From positions 360,409-424,408 of the forward strand of contig NZ_JYCN01000018.1 of NCBI RefSeq assembly GCF_000876655.1: 64,000 nucleotides of DNA, written 5' to 3'. Under the pieces are notes generated by a model, which saw only the letters and a program-made list of their open reading frames with translations, made no database searches and was not told where the DNA came from. Position numbers and translations under genes: made by a program. Below are positions 43,570 through 52,838 of this stretch, in pieces (positions within the stretch are counted from its first letter, which is position 1; each line of letters opens with the position of its first letter). The stretch comes from Arthrobacter sp. SPG23 (GTDB lineage Bacteria > Actinomycetota > Actinomycetes > Actinomycetales > Micrococcaceae).

Positions 43570-44303
43570 GCCCACTCCGCCGAGCGGACCAGGATGCACC
43601 CGGAGTCAGGGCAAAAGACGACGTCGTCTTCCGCCGCTGCCTTGATTTCGGCGAGGTCGCCGGGGCTGAGCTGCATGCCCGAGCCTTCGGACTTTCCATG
43701 GAAGAGCCGGGCTGCACCGACTCCGCGCTTAGCCAGGGTCTTTTCGTAAATGGCCAGCAGGCCGGCATCAAGGCCGGCGGCGAACTCTGAACGCTTCGCA
43801 CCCACCTCGGCAGCCTCCGCGGCAATCTCCGCCAACGCGGCGTCCAGCTCCGCACGGATCCCGCCAAAGGATCCCTGGACATCGTCCACGATCTTCTGCT
43901 GGGCTTCCTGGCGCTCACGAAGGCCCTCAAGACGTTCCATGACCTCCAGCTCTACGTCCTCGAGGGCCGACCGGCGTTTGTTGAGCGAGGCAATGTCACT
44001 TTGCAGGGCAACCAGGTCCTTGGACAGGCCGGTGCCGCTGTTCAGCCGCGCTTCGTCCCGTTCGATCCGCGAGGCCACCTGCTCCACGTCCGCTTCGGCG
44101 CGCTTGAGCTCAGTTTCGGCGTCGTGAACGGCCACTTTCGCCGCTCCGAGTTCGCCGTTGGCTACGGACAGGGCCGCCTGAAGGTCGCTGATCCGGGGAT
44201 CGCTTTCAATGGTCCGGCGGCGGTTGGACAGCGATTTGAGCCTGGCGTCGAGTCCTTGCAGTTCGAGCAATTTCAACTGTTCTGCCGGTGCTGCCTTGGC
44301 CAC
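43566..44303 (-). CDS. Coiled-coil protein with degenerate C4 zinc ribbon (CdsZ-like)
   Basis: A 245-residue protein. Residues ~10-180 form a long antiparallel coiled coil. The C-terminal piece matches the zinc-ribbon group usually encoded next to nif3-like genes. In most members two CxxC pairs bind zinc. Here the first pair is replaced (LFHGKSEGSGMQL) and the second reads CPDSGC, so classic zinc binding is doubtful. It lies 122 bases downstream of the nif3-like gene, a conserved pairing. Likely RNA- or ribosome-linked, but unproven here. Confidence 0.82.
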   Translation of the reverse strand: MAKAAPAEQLKLLELQGLDARLKSLSNRRRTIESDPRISDLQAALSVANGELGAAKVAVHDAETELKRAEADVEQVASRIERDEARLNSGTGLSKDLVALQSDIASLNKRRSALEDVELEVMERLEGLRERQEAQQKIVDDVQGSFGGIRAELDAALAEIAAEAAEVGAKRSEFAAGLDAGLLAIYEKTLAKRGVGAARLFHGKSEGSGMQLSPGDLAEIKAAAEDDVVFCPDSGCILVRSAEWA

Positions 44304-44425
44304 TATTACCTCCGCTTGTTCCTACCGGCCGCAGCCGGGCACCGGACCGGCGCAGTTTAGACTCTAGCGCCTAGCGTGCTCCCCTGCCTCGCTACGATCA
44401 CCCGGGGGCCCCGCGCACGCCAGGC

Positions 44426-45352
44426 TTAGCCCGGAGTCAGAATGAAGTCCCACGGATCGCTGTTGGTGGTGCTGACCCGGATGTCGACGTTGTGGCCCTG
44501 ATCGCTGAGGACGTTACCCAATGCCTCGGCAGCCGCCGGCAGCCACAGCCACTCGCTGGCGAAGTGCGAAACGTCGATGAGGTAGGGACGGTCATTCACG
44601 GCATTCTCACGGGCCTCGGAGGCCGGGTGGTGGCGGAGGTCCGCCGTCACGAAAAGGTCGGCGTTGCTCGCCCGGACCTCGTTGAACAGGGAATCCCCCG
44701 CGCCGCCGCACACTGCGACGCGCCGGACCAGGCCGTCCTTGTCCCCGGCGACCCTGACGCCGCCGGCGACCGAAGGCAGGATGCCGAAGACGCGGGCGGC
44801 GAAGTCCCCCAGCGTCATGACGTCTTCAAGATCGCCCACCCGGCCGATCCCTTCCTCGGGCAGGCCGTTCGGGGCGGGCGTGAGGGGCACTACATCATGG
44901 AGGCCCAAGGCGTCCGCCAGGACATCGGAAACGCCCCCGACGGCGGAGTCACCGTTCGTGTGCACGGTGAGGAGCCCGGTCCCGGACTCGATCAGGCGGT
45001 GGACTGCCTTGCCCTTCGCAGTCGTGGCGGCGACGGAGGTGACTCCCTTGAGCAGCAGGGGATGGTGCGTGATCAGGAGGTCGGCACCCCACTCAATGGC
45101 TTCCTCGATGACCTCAAGGGTGGGATCCACCGCGAACATGATCCTGCCGGCCTCTGCCGACGGATGCCCCGCGACCAGGCCCACCTCGTCCCATTCCTCG
45201 GCGAGGGACTCCGGCCAGAGCTCTTCCACAGCCAGCAGGATCTCGCCGAGAGTGGGTACAGCGGATGATTCGGTGGCTTCGGCGGGCTCGGCACCGGCGG
45301 GATCAGCAGTATTGCGCGCGTCTTCTGCAACGTCGGTGTTCACAGGTTCCAT
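44426..45352 (-). CDS. Nif3-like dinuclear metal centre protein (DUF34)
   Basis: A 308-residue toroidal-hexamer family protein with a two-metal site. It is sometimes called GTP cyclohydrolase I type 2, but its role is unsettled. Metal-ligand stretches are LLITHHPLLLKG near residue 95, TVHTNGDSA and VSHFASE near the C-terminus, with VTADLRHHPASEARE. The first ~30 residues are acidic and variable. It is paired with the coiled-coil zinc-ribbon gene downstream, as in many actinobacteria, and is divergent from msrA. Confidence 0.9.
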   Translation of the reverse strand: MEPVNTDVAEDARNTADPAGAEPAEATESSAVPTLGEILLAVEELWPESLAEEWDEVGLVAGHPSAEAGRIMFAVDPTLEVIEEAIEWGADLLITHHPLLLKGVTSVAATTAKGKAVHRLIESGTGLLTVHTNGDSAVGGVSDVLADALGLHDVVPLTPAPNGLPEEGIGRVGDLEDVMTLGDFAARVFGILPSVAGGVRVAGDKDGLVRRVAVCGGAGDSLFNEVRASNADLFVTADLRHHPASEARENAVNDRPYLIDVSHFASEWLWLPAAAEALGNVLSDQGHNVDIRVSTTNSDPWDFILTPG

Positions 45353-45451
45353 ACCCTCATTTTTACCCTATCCGCCGGCTTCGACTGCACGCGTAACAGT
45401 CTCGTAAGGTGGTGGGGGAATCATCAGCGCGCTTCAACCATTGAAGAGGAC

Positions 45452-45976
45452 ATGAGAACTTTTGTGCTTGGCGGAGGCTGCTTCTGGTGCCTTGACGCCG
45501 TCTACCAAAAAACCAAAGGTGTCACGTCGGTCATTTCGGGCTACACCGGCGGCCACGACCGCCATCCGGACTATTATTCGGTCTGCTCCGGCACCACAGG
45601 CCATGCCGAGGTGGTGGCGGTGAGCTTCGATGAGGACGTGATCCCGGCCGAGGTCATCCTGGACATGTTCTTCGCCCTCCACGATCCCACCACCCTCAAC
45701 CGCCAGGGATACGACGTCGGCACCCAGTACCGCTCGTCCATGTTCTACGAGACCACGGAGGAAAAGATCCTCTTCGAAGAGGCGATCGAACGGAACCAGG
45801 AGCTGTGGGCGCACCCGATTGTGACCGAGGTCAGCCGGCTGCCCGTGTTCCATGTGGCCGAGGATTTCCACCAGGATTACTACGCCAAGCATCCGGAGCA
45901 GGGCTACTGCCAGGTGATCATCAACCCTAAGCTGGCGAAGGCACGGAAATATTACTCTGCATGGCTTAATGCTTAG
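45452..45976 (+). CDS. msrA: Peptide methionine sulfoxide reductase MsrA
   Basis: A 174-residue enzyme reducing methionine-S-sulfoxide. The catalytic motif GGGCFWCLDAVY lies near residue 8. Conserved GYTGGHDRHPDYYSVCSGTTGHAEVV and DVGTQYRSSMFYE with FHVAEDFHQDYYAKHPEQGYC follow. In the GCFWC motif both cysteines are present. gagga lies just before the ATG. It is 77 bases upstream of cysK, not clearly co-transcribed. Confidence 0.96.
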   Translation: MRTFVLGGGCFWCLDAVYQKTKGVTSVISGYTGGHDRHPDYYSVCSGTTGHAEVVAVSFDEDVIPAEVILDMFFALHDPTTLNRQGYDVGTQYRSSMFYETTEEKILFEEAIERNQELWAHPIVTEVSRLPVFHVAEDFHQDYYAKHPEQGYCQVIINPKLAKARKYYSAWLNA

Positions 45977-46053
45977 CAGCGCTCCTGCCGCCCTCGTTAG
46001 GCTGACCTCAGTATTCGCTGTTCAGAGAACTCTTCAGAGATAGGCACAAATAC

Positions 46054-46989
46054 ATGGCACGGATCTACGACGACGTCACCCAGCTTGTCGGCGGCACCCC
46101 GCTGGTGAGGCTCAACCGGCTGACCGAGGGCCTCGACGCCCAGGTCGCGGTCAAGCTCGAGTTCTACAACCCGGCCAACAGTGTCAAGGACCGTATCGGC
46201 GTGGCCATTGTCGACGCAGCCGAAAAGTCCGGTGCCCTCAAGCCCGGCGGAACCATCGTCGAAGGCACTTCAGGCAACACGGGCATCGCCTTGGCCATGG
46301 TGGGTGCGGCCCGCGGCTACAAGGTCATCCTGACCATGCCCGAGACCATGTCCACTGAACGACGTGTCATGCTCCGCGCTTTCGGTGCGGAGATCGTCCT
46401 GACCCCCGGTTCCGAGGGCATGCGCGGCGCCGTGGAGAAGGCCCAGGAAATCGTGGCCAACACGGAGAACTCCATCTGGGCCCAGCAGTTCGCCAATGAA
46501 GCAAACCCGGAGATCCACCGCACCACCACGGCCGAGGAAATCTGGTCCGACACTGACGGCAAGGTGGACATCTTCGTGGCCGGCATCGGCACCGGCGGCA
46601 CCGTCACCGGCGTCGGCCAGGTCCTGAAGGAACGCAAGCCGGACGTCCAGATCGTCGCGATCGAACCGAAGGACTCCGCCATCCTCAACGGTGGTGCTCC
46701 CGGCCCGCACAAGATCCAGGGCATCGGCGCAAACTTCATTCCCGAAATCCTGGACACCAACGTCTACGACGAAGTCCTGGACGCCACCTTGGAGGACTCC
46801 GTCCGGGTCGCCCGCGATCTCGGTGTCAAGGAAGGCATCCTGGGCGGCATTTCCTCCGGTGCAATCGTCTGGGGAGCCCTCGAGCTCGCCAAGCGCCCGG
46901 AGAATGCCGGGAAGCTCATCGTCGCGGTTGTCTGCGACTTCGGTGAGCGTTACATCTCCACCGTGCTCTATGACGACATCCGGGGCTAA
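46054..46989 (+). CDS. cysK: Cysteine synthase A (O-acetylserine sulfhydrylase)
   Basis: A 311-residue PLP enzyme making cysteine from O-acetylserine and sulfide. The PLP lysine lies in [11 protein letters not shown] and the substrate loop is [13 protein letters not shown]. The PLP-phosphate site is [14 protein letters not shown], and [14 protein letters not shown] closes the active site. Length matches CysK. It is followed 41 bases later by cysE, giving the two-step cysteine pathway in one operon. Confidence 0.96.
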   Translation: MARIYDDVTQLVGGTPLVRLNRLTEGLDAQVAVKLEFYNPANSVKDRIGVAIVDAAEKSGALKPGGTIVEGTSGNTGIALAMVGAARGYKVILTMPETMSTERRVMLRAFGAEIVLTPGSEGMRGAVEKAQEIVANTENSIWAQQFANEANPEIHRTTTAEEIWSDTDGKVDIFVAGIGTGGTVTGVGQVLKERKPDVQIVAIEPKDSAILNGGAPGPHKIQGIGANFIPEILDTNVYDEVLDATLEDSVRVARDLGVKEGILGGISSGAIVWGALELAKRPENAGKLIVAVVCDFGERYISTVLYDDIRG

Positions 46990-47030
46990 GTCTTAGCCCG
47001 ACCTTCACCGCTTCCTGTAGAAAGGTCTTT

Positions 47031-47615
47031 GTGAGCTTTTTCGCAAGACTTAAAGAAGACCTCGACGCCGCCCGGTCGCACGACCCGGCGGCTCGAGGTT
47101 CTTTTGAGAACTTTTTTGCCTACTCCGGCCTCCACGCCATCTGGGCGCACCGCCTCACGCACAAGCTGTGGCAGAACCCCTCGCTCCGATTCCCGGCGCG
47201 CCTGATTTCGCAGCTGGCACGCTTCCTGACCGGGATCGAGATCCATCCGGGCGCCACGATCGGCAAGCGCTTTTTCATCGACCACGGCATGGGTGTGGTC
47301 ATTGGCGAGACGGCGGAAATCGGCGAGGACGTGATGATCTACCACGGCGTGACGCTTGGCGGCCGCTCACTGGCAAAGGTCAAGCGGCATCCCACCATCG
47401 GGGACCGCGTGACAATCGGCGCGGGTGCCAAGATCCTGGGCCCCATCACCATCGGACGCGACAGTGCCGTGGGCGCCAACGCCGTGGTGGTCAAGGACGC
47501 GCCGCCGGAGTCCATCATCACCGGCGTTCCGGCAACCTGGCGCCACCGGGATGCCCAGCGTGAGACCAAGCCCGCCGTAGATCCGGCCGAGTACTACATC
47601 GAATACCGGATCTAG
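47031..47615 (+). CDS. cysE: Serine O-acetyltransferase
   Basis: A 194-residue left-handed beta-helix acetyltransferase making O-acetylserine for CysK. The hexapeptide repeats run from [30 protein letters not shown] through [19 protein letters not shown] to the C-terminus. The catalytic histidine lies in FIDHGMG and a second in [10 protein letters not shown]. It is the short bacterial form with a reduced N-terminal helical domain. The GTG start has aaagg upstream. The C-terminus YIEYRI ends in Ile, as needed to dock into CysK. Its TAG stop is interleaved with that of the convergent SDR gene. Confidence 0.95.
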   Translation: MSFFARLKEDLDAARSHDPAARGSFENFFAYSGLHAIWAHRLTHKLWQNPSLRFPARLISQLARFLTGIEIHPGATIGKRFFIDHGMGVVIGETAEIGEDVMIYHGVTLGGRSLAKVKRHPTIGDRVTIGAGAKILGPITIGRDSAVGANAVVVKDAPPESIITGVPATWRHRDAQRETKPAVDPAEYYIEYRI

Positions 47616-48445
47616 GCGGCAAACCGCTTATAGATTGTCCAGAGCACCAGGTCGAACACGGTGTCCGGCAGGATCCTTCGCAGGGCCAGGATGGCGCGTG
47701 CGCCCTTGCCCACCGGATACCGTGTTTTTGGCCGGGCGGCGGTCGCGGCGTGGACAATGGCATCGGCAATGACTTCCGGATGTGTTGACATGCCCGAGCC
47801 TTCAGTGGAGGCCAGCGCCGCAGCGACGACTTTCGCCTGGTCTCCGTAGGGGCCGTGCCCGGATGTCTGCAGCAGGCTCTCCCCCGAGATGCCGCCCCAC
47901 TCCGTCTGTGTTCCCGCCGGTTCGATGATTGACACCTTGATGCCGTGGGGCTTGAGTTCCAGGCGCAGGGAGTCGCTCAATCCCTCCACGGCGAACTTCG
48001 TGGCGTGGTACCAGGCGCCCAAAGGCTCGTACATTTTGCCGCCGATGGAGGAAACGTTGATGATCCTCCCCTGCGCCGCGGCCCGCATGGCGGGCAGCAC
48101 CAGCTGGGTCATGCGCGCCAGGCCAAAGACGTTTACGTCGAACTGGCGCCGGCCCTCTGCCAGTTCCACTTCTTCCAGCGATCCGTAGGAGCCGTAGCCG
48201 GCGTTGTTCACGAGGACGTCGATCCTGCCGTGCGCCTCCAGGATTCCGCCCACCGCAGCTGCCATGGACGCTTCATCCGTGACGTCCAGTTCCAGCACCT
48301 GCACCCCGAATGCTTTCAGCGGCTCCATTTTGCCGACCCGCCGGGCACCCGCATACACAGTGAACCCGTGCTCACTGAGCTTCCTGGCGGCTTCGAACCC
48401 GATGCCGGTGGACGCACCGGTGACAAAGGCGACTGGCTGGGACAT
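47612..48445 (-). CDS. Short-chain dehydrogenase/reductase (classical SDR)
   Basis: A 277-residue NAD(P)-dependent oxidoreductase. The cofactor motif is [12 protein letters not shown] and AGARRVGKM at the end of strand 2 suggests [13 protein letters not shown], the catalytic serine in INVSSIGGK and YHATK complete the active site. The C-terminal ~40 residues ([20 protein letters not shown]) are hydrophobic and may contact membrane. Substrate unknown. It converges on cysE with both stops within CTAG. Confidence 0.88.
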   Translation of the reverse strand: MSQPVAFVTGASTGIGFEAARKLSEHGFTVYAGARRVGKMEPLKAFGVQVLELDVTDEASMAAAVGGILEAHGRIDVLVNNAGYGSYGSLEEVELAEGRRQFDVNVFGLARMTQLVLPAMRAAAQGRIINVSSIGGKMYEPLGAWYHATKFAVEGLSDSLRLELKPHGIKVSIIEPAGTQTEWGGISGESLLQTSGHGPYGDQAKVVAAALASTEGSGMSTHPEVIADAIVHAATAARPKTRYPVGKGARAILALRRILPDTVFDLVLWTIYKRFAA

Positions 48446-48482
48446 GTGCTGCGCTCCTTAAGGACAACGGCCGGCCAAACGA

Positions 48483-48527
48483 CAACGGCCGGCGCCTCCC
48501 AGACTATCCGGGAAGCGCCGGCCGTTG
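48483..48527. terminator. Terminator of gnd
   Basis: A 13-base perfect stem caacggccggcgc/gcgccggccgttg (48483-48495/48515-48527) with a partially paired ctccc/ggga interior. It lies 39 bases past the gnd stop and before the SDR start, both on the minus strand. Confidence 0.8.
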
Positions 48528-48565
48528 ATGTCACCGTTGGTGTGGGAACCGGTGTGGCGTCGAAG

Positions 48566-50005
48566 CTAGTGGGTGTCCACTGCCTCGATTTCGGACTTGT
48601 CCTCGCCCCACAGGGTGTGGAAGGTGCCTTCGGCGTCGACACGGCCGTAGGTGTGCGCGCCGAAGAGGTCACGCTGGCCCTGGATCACGGCCGCCGGCAG
48701 GCGCTTGCGGCGCAGGCCGTCGTAGTAGGCCAGTGAAGATGAGAACACCGGTACCGGGATACCCAGCTGCACTGCGGTTGCAACAACCCGGCGCCAAGCC
48801 GGCAGGACGTCGGCGATCGCCTTGGTGAAAGCCGGTGCGAACAGCAGGTTGGCCGGCTTTTCGTCCGCGGCGTAGGCCTTGGTGATTTCCTTCAGCAGTT
48901 CCGCACGGATGATGCAGCCGCCGCGCCAGAGCGAGGCGATCTCGTCCAGCTTCAGGTCCCAGCCGTATTCCTTCGCGGCCGAGGTCAGCATGTCCAGGCC
49001 CTGGGCATAGGACACCAGCTTGGAGGCGTACAGCGCCTGGCGGACGTCCTCAACGAACGTTTCCGGGACCTCGACGGCGATTTCCTCGCCGGCGAGCAGT
49101 TCCTGGGCCAGCTTGCGCTGTTCGGCCTGGGACGACAGTGCGCGTGCGAAGACGGATTCGGCAATGCCCGACGTCGGGGATCCCAGCTCGAGAGCGGAGA
49201 TGACCGTCCAGCGGCCGGTACCCTTCTGGCCTGCGGCGTCCACCACGACGTCGACGAACGGCTTGCCCGTGCGGGTGTCCACGTGGCCGAGGACCTCGGC
49301 GGAGATTTCGATCAGGAAGGAGGCGAGTTCGCCCTTGTTCCACTCGGCGAAGATCTTGGACTGCTCGGCCGGCTCGATGCCTGCGCCGGAGCGGAGGAGG
49401 TCGAAGGCTTCGCCGATGACCTGCATGTCGGCGTATTCGATGCCGTTGTGGACCATCTTCACGAAGTGGCCGGCGCCGTCGGTGCCGATCCAGGCGCAGC
49501 AGGGCTTGCCGTCCACGTGGGCCGCGATCTTTTCCAGCAGCGGTCCGAGCGCGTCGTAGGACTCCTTGGAGCCGCCGGGCATGATGGACGGGCCGTTCAG
49601 GGCGCCTTCCTCACCGCCGGACACGCCGATGCCCACAAAGTGCAGGTCCTTCTTCGCCAGGGCGGCTTCGCGCCGGCGGGTGTCCTCGTAGTGCGAGTTG
49701 CCAGCGTCGATGATGATGTCGCCTGCCTCCAGCAGGGGCTCAAGCTGCTCGATCACGGAGTCGACCGGCTTGCCGGCCTTGACCATGATGAGCACGCGGC
49801 GGGGCTTTTCCAGGGAATCCACAAGCTCCTGGAGGGTTTCGGTACGAACGAAGTCGCCGTCGTGTCCGTGCTTTTCCAGCAGCGCGTCAGTCTTCTCAAC
49901 AGACCTGTTGTGCAGGGCAACGGTGAAGCCGTTCCGGGCCAGGTTGCGGGCGAGGTTGGCCCCCATCACCGCAAGGCCGGTGACACCGATGTGTGCTGAC
50001 ATCAA
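48566..50005 (-). CDS. gnd: 6-phosphogluconate dehydrogenase, NADP-dependent, decarboxylating
   Basis: A 479-residue enzyme of the oxidative pentose-phosphate pathway. It converts 6-phosphogluconate to ribulose 5-phosphate, CO2 and NADPH. The N-terminal GLAVMGANLARNLA and HNRSVEKT (NADP-binding) are seen. VSGGEEGALNGPSIMPGG, GHFVKMVHNGIEYADMQVIGE (catalytic Lys/Glu) and QKGTGRW follow. Length fits the dimeric long form. A ttggag ribosome site precedes the ATG. An 8-base inverted repeat tgttccgc/gcggaaca lies 35 bases upstream. It is divergent from a GntR-type regulator. Confidence 0.96.
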   Translation of the reverse strand: MMSAHIGVTGLAVMGANLARNLARNGFTVALHNRSVEKTDALLEKHGHDGDFVRTETLQELVDSLEKPRRVLIMVKAGKPVDSVIEQLEPLLEAGDIIIDAGNSHYEDTRRREAALAKKDLHFVGIGVSGGEEGALNGPSIMPGGSKESYDALGPLLEKIAAHVDGKPCCAWIGTDGAGHFVKMVHNGIEYADMQVIGEAFDLLRSGAGIEPAEQSKIFAEWNKGELASFLIEISAEVLGHVDTRTGKPFVDVVVDAAGQKGTGRWTVISALELGSPTSGIAESVFARALSSQAEQRKLAQELLAGEEIAVEVPETFVEDVRQALYASKLVSYAQGLDMLTSAAKEYGWDLKLDEIASLWRGGCIIRAELLKEITKAYAADEKPANLLFAPAFTKAIADVLPAWRRVVATAVQLGIPVPVFSSSLAYYDGLRRKRLPAAVIQGQRDLFGAHTYGRVDAEGTFHTLWGEDKSEIEAVDTH

Positions 50006-50039
50006 AACTCCAATTCATTTCTGTGCAACGTGTGCATTC

Positions 50040-50087
50040 TGTTCCGCACTTCCTGCGGAACACGCTTTAAGAACCAGTGGCTGTCAA
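50040..50087 (-). promoter_or_regulatory. gnd upstream region: -35 element and inverted repeat
   Basis: On the minus strand a consensus ttgaca lies at 50087-50082, without a convincing -10 at 17 bases. Closer to gnd an inverted repeat tgttccgc (50040-50047)/gcggaaca (50055-50062) could be an operator or leader hairpin. Control by the divergent GntR regulator is possible but unproven. Confidence 0.4.
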
Positions 50088-50270
50088 TAAACCATATGTA
50101 TTTCCGCGGACAACGGGAAAGTTGCGCCCACGTTTTGGAAGGTGGCGCGTCACAAAACAGTCTATGATGCTGCCGGCGTTCAACCGGGCGGGGCGGGACG
50201 GTTCATGCTCATCACCGGTGGGACGGCGCATGCGCAGGACGGCAGCGCCGGCCCGATTATGCTTACGACT

Positions 50271-50999
50271 ATGTCAACCAGCCTCCATCACCGCGCCATC
50301 GAACACCTGGGCACCCGCATCGTGAGCGGCGCGCTGCCTACGGGCCACGTGATGCTGGCTGAGCAGCTCGAGGACGAACTGAAGGTCTCGCGCTCCGTGG
50401 TGCGCGAAGCGGTGCGTGTGCTGCAGTCCCTCGGCCTGGTGGAAACCATCAAGCGCGTGGGAATCCGGGTGCTGCCGGCGAGCCGCTGGAACCCCTTCGA
50501 TCCCCTGGTGATCCGCTGGCGCCTGGCCGGCGAGGGCCGGGGCGCCCAGCTCAGGTCCCTCGCGGAGCTGCGCTCCGCCGTCGAACCCGTCGCCGCCGAA
50601 CTGGCCGCCAGAAACGCCCCGGAGGAGATCCGCAGGGAACTGCTGGATGTGTCGCTGGCAATGCGCGACGCCGGCCAGGCCGGCAACGTTGCGGAATTCC
50701 TGCAGCTGGACATCCAGTTCCATTCGCTCCTCCTCACCGGTTCCGGCAACGAAATGTTTGCCAACCTCGTAGGGCAGGTGGCCGAAACCCTGACCGGCCG
50801 GACAGTCCACGGACTCATGCCGGACCATCCGCGTGAGACGGCACTGCAGTGGCATGTGGATGTTGCTGAGGCCATCGCCGCAGGGGATGCTGCCGCGGCC
50901 CGCGAGGCTTCCAGCCGGATCATGCGAGAGACGATCTCCGAGATGGAAGCCGGCTGGCGGGACCAGCCCCGCGTTTTCATTCCGCGGCAGCAGGGCTGA
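50271..50999 (+). CDS. GntR family regulator, FadR subfamily (FCD domain)
   Basis: A 242-residue regulator. The winged helix covers about residues 5-70 (MLAEQLEDELKVSRSVVREAVRVLQSLGLVE). The helical FCD ligand domain follows, with metal-ligand candidates in QLDIQFHSLLLTGSGN and the late histidine in ALQWHVDVAEAIAAGD. Such regulators respond to sugar acids. It is flanked by gnd and convergent with a sugar-acid dehydrogenase cluster, which fits gluconate/idonate-type control. The start at 50271 lacks a clear ribosome site; upstream in-frame starts exist (50142, 50205, 50259). Confidence 0.87.
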   Translation: MSTSLHHRAIEHLGTRIVSGALPTGHVMLAEQLEDELKVSRSVVREAVRVLQSLGLVETIKRVGIRVLPASRWNPFDPLVIRWRLAGEGRGAQLRSLAELRSAVEPVAAELAARNAPEEIRRELLDVSLAMRDAGQAGNVAEFLQLDIQFHSLLLTGSGNEMFANLVGQVAETLTGRTVHGLMPDHPRETALQWHVDVAEAIAAGDAAAAREASSRIMRETISEMEAGWRDQPRVFIPRQQG

Positions 51000-52040
51000 A
51001 GTCCAAGAGCACTTTCCCTGATTCTGCCGAGTTCCTGGCCACCTCGAAAGCCTCGAGCCCGCGGTGGAGCGGGAAGGCGTGGGTGACCACGGGATCCACA
51101 AACAAGGTGCCGTCCGCCAGCGCCGCAATGACCTCGTCGATTTCTCCGTTGAAGCGGAACGAGCCCAGGAGTTCCAGCTCGCGGGTGATGGCCAGCGAGA
51201 TCAGGACGGGCTGGGGGCCGGTGGGCAGCAGGCCCACCATCGCCACCTTGCCGCCGCGGACGGCGCCCCTGATGGCGGAGGCAAGGCCGTGATGGCTCCC
51301 CGATGACTCGATGACGACGTCCGCCTCCACCGCGGCGATGGCGTCGGCTTCGTCCCCCTTGAGGACGTCGTCGGCGCCGACCGCCCGGGCAATCTCCAGG
51401 GGTTTGGGGTGCATGTCGACGGCGACGATCCGCCGGGCGCCGGCCCGTTTGAGGACCGCGACGGCAAGCGCGCCGATGGGGCCGCTGCCGATCACCAGGC
51501 TGTCTTTCCGCTGACGTCCCCCGCGCGGGCCACGGCATGCCACGCCACGCTGGCCGGTTCCGCAAGCGCGGCGGTCCGCAGGCTGAGGCCCGCCGGCAGC
51601 GGACGGAGCATCCGGGCGGGCAGGGTGGCGTACCGGCTGAACGCGCCGTCGGTGTGCGGGTAGCGGGCGGCGCTGCCCAGGTAGGTGCATCCCGGGGACA
51701 GGTTGGGCCGGTCCGCGGGATAGCGTGCGGCACCGGGAGCGGGTGTGGCCGGATGGACTGCGACCGGGGTTCCCGCCGCAGGTCCGGTGCCGTCCGCGGC
51801 CGCGTGCAGGACCGTTCCCACAATTTCGTGCCCCAGCACCATGGGCGCGCGGAGGATTGATTCACCTGCGGCACCGTGGAGCCAGTAGTGGAGGTCCGAG
51901 CCGCAGATGCCTCCGAAGGCCACCTCCACCACTGATTCATCAGAAGCGGGCGTGGGGACAGGCACGTCTTCGACCCGCAGGTCGCCGGCCGCGTGGGCCA
52001 CAACCGCAGCCGACGTGGCGGGGAGCTGGAAACCGGGCAT
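50977..52040 (-). pseudogene. Zinc-type alcohol/polyol dehydrogenase (L-idonate 5-dehydrogenase-like), frameshifted
   Basis: A medium-chain dehydrogenase. The first ~180 residues hold the catalytic zinc ligands (GGICGSDLHYW, LGHEIVGTV) up to AVARAGDVSGK. The frame then hits a stop. One frame over, homology resumes as SLVIGSGPIGALAVAVLKRAG (Rossmann motif) and runs to 50977. Restoring one missing G after ggaaag near 51503 gives an unbroken reading, so a single-base deletion explains it. The structural zinc cysteine quartet is absent, as in some sorbitol-type members. Its ATG shares a base with the upstream SDR stop (TGATG). Its 3' end overlaps the GntR gene. Confidence 0.85.
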
Positions 52041-52810
52041 CAGACCACCACCGTCATTCCGCCGTCGATGAAGATGGTCTGGCCGTTGACGAAGTTGGAA
52101 CCGTCCGACGCCAGCCAGACCGCCGGGCCGGCCAGGTCCTGCACCGTTCCCCAGCGGTGGGCCGGGGTGCGGCCCAGGATCCAGGCGTTGAATTCTGCGT
52201 CATCCACCAGGTTCTGGGTCATTTCAGTGTGGATGTAACCCGGTGCGATGCCGTTGATCTGCAGGCCTGAGGCCGCCCATTCCGCCGTCATGGCGCGTGT
52301 GAGGTTCCGCAGCCCGCCCTTCGCGGCGATGTACGGGGCGATGGTGGGCCGGGCCAGGTCGGTCTGCACCGAGCAGATGTTGATGATCTTGCCGTGCCCG
52401 CGCGGGATCATATGCCGGGCCGCTTCGCGCCCCACCAGGAAGGCGCTGGTCAGGTCCGTGGAGATGACCCGTTCCCAGTCCTTCGCATCCAGCTCCAGCA
52501 TGGGCACCCGGTGCTGGATGCCCGCGTTGTTCACCAGGATCTCGAGCGGCCCCACATTGTCTTCCACCCAGGCGACGCCGCGCGCGGCCTCGGTGTCCTT
52601 GGTGACGTCGAACGCGCAGCTGTGCACCCGGCCCGGCGGGTAGTCGGCGGCCATGGCCGCTTCGGCCGCTTTCAGCCGTTCCTGGTTGATGCCGTTCAGC
52701 ACCACCGTGGCGCCGGCATCGGCAAGGGCCCGGGCCAGCGCGTTGCCGATCCCCCGGCTCGAACCGGTGACCAGGGCAACACGCCCCGTCAGGTCAAAAA
52801 GTGCACTCAT
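52040..52810 (-). CDS. SDR family oxidoreductase, gluconate 5-dehydrogenase-like
   Basis: A 256-residue classical SDR. VALVTGSSRGIGNALA binds the cofactor, NNAGIQHR and INICSVQTDLARPTIAPYIAAKGG give the active site (Ser, YxxxK), and NGIAPGYIHTEM with IFIDGGMTVVV ends it. The pattern matches IdnO-type 5-keto-gluconate reductases. The start at 52810 has only a weak site. It lies 28 bases after the hydroxyacid dehydrogenase and is coupled to the zinc dehydrogenase downstream. Together these suggest an idonate/gluconate oxidation route. Confidence 0.88.
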   Translation of the reverse strand: MSALFDLTGRVALVTGSSRGIGNALARALADAGATVVLNGINQERLKAAEAAMAADYPPGRVHSCAFDVTKDTEAARGVAWVEDNVGPLEILVNNAGIQHRVPMLELDAKDWERVISTDLTSAFLVGREAARHMIPRGHGKIINICSVQTDLARPTIAPYIAAKGGLRNLTRAMTAEWAASGLQINGIAPGYIHTEMTQNLVDDAEFNAWILGRTPAHRWGTVQDLAGPAVWLASDGSNFVNGQTIFIDGGMTVVV

Positions 52811-52838
52811 CGTTTTGCTTTCCCTCACGTGGTCTTGG

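Noticed and set aside
45977..46053. Possible T-box or other riboswitch before cysK
   Set aside because: The gap is only 77 bases, with no specifier loop, antiterminator or terminator structure.
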